11,839 nucleotides of DNA from Pavlovales sp. CCMP2436. Its lineage: Eukaryota; Haptophyta; Pavlovophyceae; Pavlovales. The position numbers and the translations under genes are program-made. The stretch is from NCBI GenBank assembly GCA_026770615.1, contig MU631886.1, positions 74,660-86,498 of the forward strand, in the 5' to 3' direction. Within the stretch, counting starts at the first letter, position 1. The number at the start of each line of letters is the position of its first letter. Under the pieces are notes generated by a model. It was given only the letters and a program-made list of their open reading frames with translations. It searched no databases and was not told the DNA's origin. Shown piece after piece: positions 5,954 through 11,839 of the stretch.

Positions 5954-7859
5954 TCAGTCGTGCATTATCCCTGGTTCTGCACGCTGGTAATTGCTAGCCG
6001 AGCGTCCATCGGTGGCAGACTGAGGCGGCTCGATCCTGAGCACCTGCGTCGCCTTGAGAGGCATGCAGTAGAGATGGCCGTTCGCCTCCACGCCGCCCTC
6101 CCATTTGTTGAAGCCTCTGAGTGGGCCGCACGGCTGGATGCAGGAGACCTCCCCCGTCTCCGGCACCACGCGCAGAATCGACTCGGCCTGCACACACGCG
6201 CGTGCGTCGGCGGGGCAGGCGGGCCGCGGGCGTGAGCACTGGGGCGAGATGCAGAGACTGCAGGCTGGGCTTTTTTAAAAATGGAGAGGCTTCTTCTTTT
6301 TTCGCGCGCAATCCTCTCCATTTGAATGTGCTTGAGTGTATGCACCTTTAAGGGGATGCCGTAGATGCAGCCGTCTGGACCGAGGTAGCCGTTCTGCCAC
6401 TTGTTCTGCTGCGTGCCCTCCGTGGTTTCCAACGACTCGCCGATCCTCTCAATGGCAGGCGGCCCGCCCCTCGCGTCGGGGCAGATGCGCAAGACGTAGT
6501 CGGAGTCGGAGGGGATGCAGATGATGCTGCCGTCGCGCCCCACCACCGCCCCGAGGTACTTGTACTTGCCGTCAGTGCGGTGCTGACCCGTGCGGATGGG
6601 CCCCCCGAGCAGGTCCACCTTGTCCGCTACCCCGTCCGCCCCGGGCACGATGCGCAGCACGAAGTCCGAGTTTGCGGGGATGCCGTAGATGCACCCGTCC
6701 TTGGCCACCACCCCACCGTGCCACTATTATTGTTGCCGTTGTTGTTTTAGTTACAATATGCCCATGGCTGTTACTAGAGAGTATTCAAATACTGAGTCTA
6801 AAAAAAAAGAAGAAAAAAAGTATCACTTACCCGCCGCTCGTGTTTAATATTAGATGACCGGGTCACCATGTGCCGTCCGCAAGAGTGGTTCGGTTGACCT
6901 GGAATTATTATATTCGTATTCTTATCTTATTAGTACCTTGTAGTCGCCGACGGGCAGATCGCCCACCGTGGACACGTCTGCGGTGCCCTCGCGCGGCACA
7001 ATTTTGAGGCACGAGCCGGCGCAGGTGGGGACGCCCCAGATGGAGCCGTCGGCCGCGAGCAGTCCACCGTACCACTTGTTGTGCATCGCGCCGAGCGAGG
7101 GGCCGATGAGCGAGGTCTGGTCCGTGCGCGGGTCGATGCGCAGCACACGCTCCGCCTTCTGCGGGATAGCGTACACAGACCCATCTCGTGCTACCACCGC
7201 GCCGTGCCACTTCCAGCTGCCGGGGTAGGAGTCGCCGACCAGGGAGACCTCGCCGGTGGTAGTGTTGATCAGGAGCACTCTCTCGTGCTGGCAGGGCACG
7301 CAGTAGATCTTGTGGCCGCACGCCACGCCGCGCAACCACTAGGGGAAGGGGAGTTGGAGAGCGGGTTAGTTTGAGACAGAGGGTGTGTGTGTTTGTGTGT
7401 GGCTAGTTTGGCTACGGGCGCATGGGGCACAGGGTGCGTCGCACGGGAGTGCATCTCGTGCACCTTGAAGTGGCCGGGAAAGTGTGGCCCAATGAAGAGG
7501 CATTCTCCCGTCTCGGGCACGATCTTGAGAACGCGCCCAGCCTTGCCCGGGACCGCGTACACACAGCCGTCCACGCCGAGCACACCGCCGAGGTACTTCT
7601 CAGCGCCCGTGATGTTGGCGCCAAGCAGCGTACCCGTCACGCCATAGGTCTCCCGGCTGCGCGCCACCCGGTGCCCCCGTGGCAGAGCGGATCTGAGCAG
7701 CGCAGACCAGAGCGCGCCGAGCCGCGCAAGCCCTCCGTCCGCGCTGGGCTTAGCGCGCCGCCGGCGGCCGGGCAGCACGACCCCAATCGCGAGGTGGCGG
7801 CGCAGCACGAGCGCGGCCGCCGCGAGGCCGATCGCTAACGCGACCTCGCGGTCCGACAT
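5954..7859 (-). CDS. Membrane-anchored eight-repeat (beta-propeller-like) protein
   Basis: Predicted 469 aa from four exons read right to left: 7859-7464, 7338-6937, 6723-6346 and 6187-5954. All three introns (125, 213 and 158 bp) are GT-AG and phase 0. After a short N-terminus comes a hydrophobic segment (about 6-30, broken by RRH), then a basic linker. Eight repeats of 43-55 aa follow, starting at residues 89, 133, 176, 221, 267, 322, 375 and 421. Each reads roughly W-x-GG-V-x-x-x-DG-x-IY-x-IP-x-x-x-x-x-VLxI-x-P-x-TGE, then IG and a closing K. The last repeat stops after VLRIEPP. The segment before repeat 1 (TGTLLGANITGAEK) resembles the missing second half, as expected for a closed propeller. 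Similar KW..G..DG.IYGIP repeats occur in algal proteins of unknown function. It may be a lumenal or extracellular scaffold. The last exon's tail and stop are the least certain part. Confidence 0.82.
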
Positions 7860-7952
7860 GGCCTCTGGCCGAGCCGAGCTAGAGCCGCGCTGAGCTCCTT
7901 CCTTAAAGCCGCCGTGCGCCGCTCCCGTCCGTCGTTCTGGCAATTTCAGTAG
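7860..7952. promoter_or_regulatory. 93-bp bidirectional promoter region
   Basis: Only 93 bp separate the ATG of the propeller gene (minus, 7859) from the ATG of the dioxygenase (plus, 7953). The two genes must therefore share promoter and 5' leader sequence, or transcripts start inside one another's 5' ends. The stretch is GC-rich with one AT patch (ccttccttaaagcc, about 7896-7909). No clear TATA box is present. Confidence 0.5.
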
Positions 7953-9377
7953 ATGGCGGACGCGGACCTGCCTGGAGAGCGCAGCCCGGCGACGGCGGAC
8001 GCGGACGCGGGGGCGGTCGCGGGGCTGCACGGACTTGAGGCTGCACGGATCGGAGCCAGAGCTACTCCGGACGCGGACGCGGACACGGATGCAGTCGAAG
8101 TCGCGCGGGAAGGGGCAGACCCAGAGGCTGCAGAGCCCAGAGAGCACGGCCCGGCAGACCCTGGAGCACGCAGCCCGGCGACGGTGGGGATAGACGGGTC
8201 TGAGGCTGCATGGACCGGAGAGCGCAGCCCTAGAGCGACCGGAGAGCATGACCCGGCCTTTGCACGCGTCGACGCGGCGGACCTGGACGCAGGCGCGCTG
8301 CTTGCGGCCCTGCGTCTCCACGGGTTCGTGGTGCTGACGCTCCCGCCGAACGTGGCCGCGCTGAACCGCGAGGTGCTCGGCTGGTTTAGGCGCTTCGCCG
8401 CCCAGCCCGCGGCGCGCAAGGACGCGTTCGCGCTCGCCGCGGACCACGGCACCGGCGAGCACAACGGGTACCACCGGCCCGGCGGCCTGAGCGCGTACAA
8501 TCGCTTCAGAGAGGGTTACATCTTCCAGGCGGACGAGCCGATCTGGCACATGCTCGAGGGCCCGGACGGCGCGCTCTTCGCCGATGCACACGAGCGCTGG
8601 CGCGCCGCGATCCACCGCCTGGGGTACGCCGTGATGGAGGAGGTGGCCGTGGCGCTCGGCCTCGACAGGGCGCACTTCGGCGCGGGAGGACCGTGTGACA
8701 TCTGTACCTCGGCCCAGTTTCACTTGAAGGCGGTCTGCCGGAATACAGAGGAGGCGCCCCCGCCGACGGCGGAGGCGGACGGGCGCACGGTCGCGATGCC
8801 GGCGCACCGCGACCCGTCGGTGATCAGCCTCGTTAGCGCCAACGGGCCGGGCCTGCAGGTATTTATTGACAGTGAGCGCCAGTACATTGATGTGCCGACT
8901 TTTGGGCCAGACGTGTGTACCGTCATCGCGGGGCAGATCCTCACCAAGGTGACCCGTGGGCTGGTGAACGCACCAATGCACCGCGTTGTCTCCGAGCCGG
9001 GCGCGCTCGAGCGCGCGGAGCGCGTGGCGGGCACCTTTTTCTTCCAGCCGCCGCTCGATGCTGTGCTGAGACCGCTCGACTCGGCGCCCGTCAGGCAGCA
9101 CGTGCTCGCGCTGGAGTCGAACGCTGAGCAGCCATTTAGGAGGTGGGGCGACGGAGGGGCCGCCGCGAAGAGCTTCACGCCGATCACCTTCCGCGACTGG
9201 AAGGCGCGCGCTTTCAAGAGCTACTACAAGCGCAACGCACGCGCGCCGAAGAGTGAGGTCCCGGTCGGTGACGATGGCGATCCCAGCGCGGTTGGGGCGG
9301 GGGCAAATGATCACAGCCGACTCGAAAGCGACGGGTATTCGAGCAATGGGGCATCACCGTTGGAAGTTACCGTTTAA
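7953..9377 (+). CDS. 2-oxoglutarate/Fe(II)-dependent dioxygenase
   Basis: 474 aa, one exon. From about residue 107 it follows the isopenicillin-N-synthase-like (DIOX) fold. The N-terminal cap has ALRLHGFVVLTLP. The jelly-roll core has iron ligands H285 and D287 (PAHRDPSVISLV) and H343 (APMHRVV), a 56-residue spacing from D287 typical of the family. The 2-oxoglutarate-binding position is probably R357 in ERVAGTFFFQP. The usual RxS is RVA here, so the partner serine is replaced. GLQVFID and QILTKVTRGL match the usual beta strands. The substrate cannot be deduced. The first ~105 residues are a disordered Ala/Asp/Glu/Gly/Arg extension with internal repeats (ERSPAT, ARSPAT, ERSPRAT), with no clear transit or signal peptide. 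No later in-frame ATG precedes the domain, so the extension is probably translated. The start ATG is 93 bp from the divergent propeller gene. Confidence 0.88.
   Translation: MADADLPGERSPATADADAGAVAGLHGLEAARIGARATPDADADTDAVEVAREGADPEAAEPREHGPADPGARSPATVGIDGSEAAWTGERSPRATGEHDPAFARVDAADLDAGALLAALRLHGFVVLTLPPNVAALNREVLGWFRRFAAQPAARKDAFALAADHGTGEHNGYHRPGGLSAYNRFREGYIFQADEPIWHMLEGPDGALFADAHERWRAAIHRLGYAVMEEVAVALGLDRAHFGAGGPCDICTSAQFHLKAVCRNTEEAPPPTAEADGRTVAMPAHRDPSVISLVSANGPGLQVFIDSERQYIDVPTFGPDVCTVIAGQILTKVTRGLVNAPMHRVVSEPGALERAERVAGTFFFQPPLDAVLRPLDSAPVRQHVLALESNAEQPFRRWGDGGAAAKSFTPITFRDWKARAFKSYYKRNARAPKSEVPVGDDGDPSAVGAGANDHSRLESDGYSSNGASPLEVTV
7973..8252 (+). repeat. Degenerate coding repeats in the dioxygenase N-terminus
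   Basis: The DNA string agcccggcgacgg recurs at about 7982 and 8170 with similar flanks (gagagcgc, gagcacgc). A third partial copy (ggagagcgcagccc) lies near 8217, together with gcggacgcgg and gaggctgca units. The repeats are GC-rich and in frame, so the N-terminal extension appears to have grown by local duplication. They also keep the opposite strand open and produce a long spurious antisense frame. Confidence 0.6.
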
Positions 9378-9723
9378 TTAACTGACTAAAAACCGGCATT
9401 CGTCCGACGAGGCATACGTGCGCAGCCTGGTCGAATTCCAAATTAGTGGCGCGATTAACCGCACTGGGGAGGTACAAAAAATGTTCGTATGTTACCATTA
9501 GTAATTTTAAGTAGTAATAGTTAGTTACCATTGGGCGTCCCGTTTTTTCAATAAGTTAGATACGAATCCACTGCGGATGTAGTTAGAAATTGGACGAGGT
9601 CAAGGTTGGGTCGAAGCATGCTTAGCATGACAATGTCATTGTCAATAACACTGAATTCTGAAACATGACTAATGCTGCAAAATATGTAGTTACTGCACTC
9701 TATAGTTTTATAAGCGCAGAAGC
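9378..9723. other. Convergent 3' spacer, no gene
   Basis: The 346 bp between the stop codons of the dioxygenase and the minus-strand secreted protein. It contains a transposon-end relict (9429-9480) and, around 9615-9645, a short palindromic patch (tgacaatg, t, cattgtca). The rest is AT-rich with no open frame of interest and no clear AATAAA. Confidence 0.6.
9429..9480 (+). mobile_element. Relict end of the same MITE family
   Basis: This stretch (ggtcgaattccaaattagtg and the following gcgcgatt...ccgcactggggagg) matches the reverse complement of the right end of the 5356-5783 element. There are about two substitutions and a two-base insertion over some 43 bp. The partner terminus is not found nearby, and the interior differs beyond the match. 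It is therefore a truncated or solo copy. Confidence 0.8.
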
Positions 9724-10236
9724 TCAGCCCGTCGCGCCCGGGTAGCAATCATCGTAGTCGTCCGGAGGTGGCGCATACAGCACGGTCGAATTTCGACCCA
9801 GCCAGTCGTCATAGCCCAGCCACGCCTGGCCGCCAGCAGTCTGCTGGTAGTAGTCGTGTGGCCGGGCGGGCACCCTGAGCTCGACGAGCAGGTCGGGGCT
9901 CGTCGAGCAGAAATCCCACCACTCCTCCTGCGACCTGATCGAGAGCTGGCGCACCTGCAGCTTGGCGTCCGCAAAGTCACGCATGCAGCCGAGCCAGTCG
10001 TCCCAGCCTAGCCACTCGTCCGGGTACATCTGCTCAGGGTCGGATGGCATGTAGGGCCCCAGACTGGGGGCCGCATTGCCGTCCGCGACCCACTCGTCCC
10101 ATTCGCGCCGCGAGAAGCCGAGCGAGCGGGCGGCCGTGCGGACGACGCGGAAGGGCAGCGCGCGGCGGTACTTGGCCCGCCAGCCCGGCAGATCCGCGCT
10201 CGCGAGCAGCGCGGCCAGGAGGAGGTGGATAAGCAT
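9724..10236 (-). CDS. Small secreted protein with two DEWxGWxDWLG-type modules
   Basis: Predicted 170 aa. I chose the ATG at 10236 because it opens a signal peptide (MLIHLLLAALLASA, cleavage about residue 14). The frame stays open upstream to 10395 through a 63-bp repeat, which would place the signal internally. The mature part has two copies of a module. Copy 1 spans about 30-83 (ARSLGFSRREWDEW, then YPDEWLGWDDWLG). Copy 2 spans about 84-147 (QLSIRSQEEWWDF, then QAWLGYDDWLG). The C-terminus is short and acidic, with an N-glycosylation sequon NST at 149. The module (SLGL.S..EW...., P..P...Y.DEW.GW.DWLG) is, to my knowledge, a widespread repeat in algal and some algal-virus proteins with no agreed function. 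Here it is a minimal secreted version rather than a long array or one fused to another domain. No catalytic residues are evident. Confidence 0.75.
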   Translation of the reverse strand: MLIHLLLAALLASADLPGWRAKYRRALPFRVVRTAARSLGFSRREWDEWVADGNAAPSLGPYMPSDPEQMYPDEWLGWDDWLGCMRDFADAKLQVRQLSIRSQEEWWDFCSTSPDLLVELRVPARPHDYYQQTAGGQAWLGYDDWLGRNSTVLYAPPPDDYDDCYPGATG

Positions 10237-10504
10237 CGGAAGGGCAGCACACGTGTCAAGTGAGGTCGGGGCGGAGCGCGCCACGAGAGGGCACCAGGCC
10301 TGCTGCCTCCACGCGTGACCAATTGGACTCGGGGCGGAGCCGCCACGAGAGGGGCGCCAGGTCTGCTGCCTCCAACCAACCGGCTCCAACCTCAATCAAT
10401 CGAGATCTACTTTTAAAATCTTGCCGTTAGGCATAAGGCAGCGCCAGGGGTAGCAGCGCACGGCGTGAGAGGAAGAGCAGCAGGCCGCTGCTCAGACGCG
10501 CAGG
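10237..10504. promoter_or_regulatory. Divergent intergenic region, secreted protein and IFT121
   Basis: The 268 bp between the two start codons serve both the minus-strand secreted-protein gene and IFT121. Apart from the 63-bp duplication there is an AT patch (cttttaaaatctt, about 10411-10423) that could be TATA-like on either strand. Exact start sites cannot be seen. Confidence 0.4.
10266..10379. repeat. 63-bp tandem duplication upstream of the secreted-protein gene
   Basis: Copies begin at 10266 and 10329 (tcggggcggagc, gccacgagagggg, ctgctgcctcc), with a one-base gap and several substitutions. The period is a multiple of three, and on the minus strand it encodes a repeated WRQQxWxPxxxxSAP peptide continuous with the gene's frame. 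It lies between two divergent genes, so it could instead be promoter sequence. Confidence 0.8.
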
Positions 10505-11472
10505 ATGTTCATCTACCTCTCGAAGAAGGTGACATTCGAAGCGGCTCGCTGGCACGCTGCGCTGCGCTGTGCGCCCGCTGTGCACGCCCCCCTGGCACCT
10601 GGGAGGCGCGAGCGCGTGCGCAGAGTCCGACACGGCTCCCGCGCGCCCACCCGCGCACGTCCGCTGCGCGCAGATCGCCATCCCGAACAACGTGCGGCTC
10701 AAGTCGCTCTCGTGGAATGGCGATCAGGGCTGGATCGCGTGCGGCGGCGAGAACGGCATGCTCAAGGTGCTCAAGCTCGATTCGGGAAACCCGTCCGAAC
10801 GGCAGCGGGGCCTGGCCGCGCCACCGAGCAATCTCTCCATGAATCAGACGCTCGAGGGGCACAACGGCGGGGTGATGTGCGTGACGTGGAACGAGAACTA
10901 CCGGAAGCTGACCACGTCGGACCAGTACGGGCTCATCATCGTGTGGATGCTGCACAGGGGCATGTGGTTTGAAGAGATGATCAACAACCGCAACATCTCC
11001 ACTGTGCGCGACATGAAATGGGCGCGCGATGGGCAGCGCATCTGCATCGCCTACGAAGACGGTGCGCGCGAGCGGACGCGACGAGGGCTGCGCACGCGCC
11101 CCCCCGCGCGGCGCAGCAGCTGCCTCTCACCTTTGCCGCCGCTCCCGTGCGCCCAACCCGCCCGCGCAGGCCACGTGATCGTGGGCTCGGTGGACGGCAA
11201 CCGGCTGTGGGGCAAGGAGCTGGAGCTGGAGCTGTGCTTCCTCGAATGGTCACCTGACGGGCGCAGCCTGCTCTTCGCGACGCTGGACCACAAGGCAAGA
11301 GCAACATAATGCGAACTACACACACAATACTAAAATAACTTAAACGATTTACTTACTAATAAGCATCATGACCATCACAACAACAGGTGCAGATCTACGA
11401 CTCGGCCGGCAACTACATCGCCAAGCTCGGCCTGCGCACGGACGACAAGGTGCCTATTGTTGGGCTGGAGTG
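10505..11472 (+). CDS. IFT121: IFT121 (WDR35), 5' part, four exons, truncated by the window
   Basis: IFT121/WDR35 is an intraflagellar transport complex A subunit with N-terminal WD40 propellers, needed to build and maintain cilia. Exons: 10505-10528, 10674-11061, 11170-11294 and 11387-11472, giving about 207 residues. Exon 1 encodes just MFIYLSKK. Exon 2 starts IAIPNN and holds the diagnostic blocks [44 protein letters not shown] and EEMINNRN. Exon 3 carries [17 protein letters not shown]. Exon 4 carries [16 protein letters not shown] and ends in a split Trp codon. Introns 1, 2 and 4 have GT donors; intron 3 has a GC donor. Intron phases are 0, 1, 0 and 2. The order and spacing match the first WD40 propeller of the family. 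The remaining, much longer part of the protein lies outside the window. The presence of the gene implies a flagellated stage. Confidence 0.92.
11062..11169 (+). other. IFT121 intron 2, in frame and stop-free
   Basis: Donor gtgcgc after EDG and acceptor cgcgcag before GHVIVG restore the conserved [12 protein letters not shown]. The intron is 108 bp, a multiple of three, and has no stop in the reading frame. Retention would add 36 residues, rich in Arg and Pro, without truncation. GC content matches the exons. Confidence 0.85.
11295..11386 (+). other. IFT121 intron 3, GC-AG type
   Basis: The exon ends CACAAG and the intron begins gcaaga; no GT lies near the protein junction. The acceptor caacaacag precedes GTGCAGATCTAC (VQIY), the expected continuation. 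The junction AAG/GCAAG is the strong-context pattern typical of GC-AG introns. The intron is 92 bp and AT-rich, with a stop codon soon after the donor. Confidence 0.85.
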
Positions 11473-11489
11473 GTGCGCGCAGCCCCCTC

Positions 11490-11560
11490 TAATAATAATA
11501 ATGATGATAATAATAGTAGTAGTAGTAGTAGTAGTAGTAGTAATAGTAATAGTAATATTA
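11490..11560 (+). repeat. AAT/AGT trinucleotide microsatellite
   Basis: About 70 bp of mixed AAT, ATG and AGT units. The middle is a pure run of AGT from roughly 11514 to 11540, then AATAGT units. It lies in intron 4 of IFT121 and gives spurious Asn/Ser/Val/Ile-rich frames. Confidence 0.95.
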
Positions 11561-11566
11561 ATGTCA

Positions 11567-11672
11567 TGCCCGTAAGCTTTCGGGCTGCAAGTCGGGGAGA
11601 CGTTAATAATAGTTTCTTTTGACGTCCCCCGACCTGCAGCCCGAAGGCGTACGGGCAAAAAGAACTATTATA
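11567..11672. repeat. Inverted repeat in A-B-A'-B' order
   Basis: A (11567-11603, tgcccgta...gacgt) is an imperfect reverse complement of A' (11622-11657), with three mismatches and one indel over about 36 bp. The loop B (11604-11620, taataatagtttctttt) is in turn nearly the reverse complement of B' (about 11657-11672, aaaaagaactattata) just after A'. This interleaved order is not a simple hairpin and in RNA would permit a pseudoknot. Confidence 0.85.
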
Positions 11673-11790
11673 AAAAACACCCGTCGCAGACGACACTCAG
11701 AAATCAGAATAGTCACAATAAGACGGGCCGCGCGCAGCTGTCGCCGCCTCCGCCGCCGCCAGCAAGCCCGCTGGCCGCACAGCTCAGCCC

Positions 11791-11839
11791 ACCTGTCTCT
11801 CTCTCTCTCTCTCCCCCCCCCCCCCCCCCCCCCCCCCCC
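11791..11839 (+). repeat. CT microsatellite followed by 27 C at the window end
   Basis: A TCTCTC run (about 11794-11812) passes directly into C27, which runs to the last base. This could be a natural pyrimidine tract or a low-confidence contig edge where assembly stopped. Confidence 0.9.

Larger units (their letters stand above)
11473..11839 (+). other. IFT121 intron 4, open at the window end
   Basis: Begins gtgcgcgcag after a Trp codon split as TG/G. Within the window it holds a trinucleotide microsatellite, an inverted-repeat structure, a GC-rich Arg/Pro-like stretch, a CT run and poly-C. No acceptor followed by a recognisable IFT121 exon is visible, so the next exon is outside the window. 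Confidence 0.6.

Noticed and set aside
7269..9314. A 681-codon open frame on the minus strand spanning the dioxygenase
   Set aside because: It is antisense to a gene with intact iron-binding motifs. Its C-terminal part simply contains exon 1 of the propeller gene and then reads through intron 1. The upstream 480 codons are Arg/Ala/Val-rich with no domain, as expected from GC-rich DNA.
9615..9645. Short palindrome tgacaatg-t-cattgtca as a regulatory site
   Set aside because: It is a perfect but short (17-bp) palindrome in a 3' spacer, with no promoter or gene start nearby. Too little to support a function.
9782..9797. Near-palindrome ggtcgaatttcgacc resembling the transposon end
   Set aside because: It lies inside the coding frame of the secreted protein (GRNSTVL), and only the first few bases match the TIR. 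Chance similarity is more likely than an insertion.
11490..11622. Asn/Ser/Ile-rich continuation of IFT121 exon 4
   Set aside because: The frame passes into a trinucleotide microsatellite just after a good GT donor and loses all similarity to the WD40 family. It is intron.

Overview
The window looks like nuclear DNA of a GC-rich, flagellated, probably photosynthetic protist. Genes are split by short GT-AG introns and one GC-AG intron (92-213 bp). Exons are very GC-rich, while introns and spacers carry AT-rich microsatellites. The window includes an intraflagellar transport gene and two repeat-protein types that I associate with algae (haptophytes, pelagophytes, other secondary algae). I favour a haptophyte-like alga, but this is inference. 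There are no rRNA, tRNA, CRISPR or bacterial operon signatures. The first bases (GC dinucleotide run) and last bases (CT run, then 27 C) look like contig edges.

Layout. 1-430: possible exon remnant of an unidentified gene (weak). 430-1405: GC-rich non-coding DNA with an 18-bp minisatellite, a 45-bp duplication and hexamer arrays. 1497-2600 (+): single-pass membrane protein with a signal peptide, acidic linker, one C2H2 finger, Cys-rich segment and TM helix. 2601-3678: AT-rich spacer with a T19 run, a duplicated 8-bp minisatellite and a TATA-like box. 3679-5133 (+): intronless GPATCH3 homologue, followed by AATAAA. 5356-5783: non-autonomous inverted-repeat transposon (27-bp perfect TIRs) carrying a perfect 40-bp-arm palindrome. 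5954-7859 (-): four-exon gene for an eight-repeat, probably beta-propeller, membrane-anchored protein. 7953-9377 (+): 2-oxoglutarate/Fe(II) dioxygenase, head-to-head with the propeller gene, 93 bp between start codons. 9429-9480: fragment of a second copy of the transposon end. 9724-10236 (-): small secreted protein with two DEWxGWxDWLG modules. 10505-11472 (+): first four exons of IFT121/WDR35, running into an intron that fills the rest of the window.

The genes do not form one pathway; this is a gene-dense eukaryotic neighbourhood. The strongest signals for a second look are the transposon family with its palindrome, the eight-repeat propeller whose introns fall on repeat boundaries and whose N-terminus appears to complete the last repeat, the GC-AG intron and stop-free intron in IFT121, and an unusual A-B-A'-B' inverted arrangement in the last intron. 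I found no convincing defence system, biosynthetic cluster or other clearly new multi-gene system.
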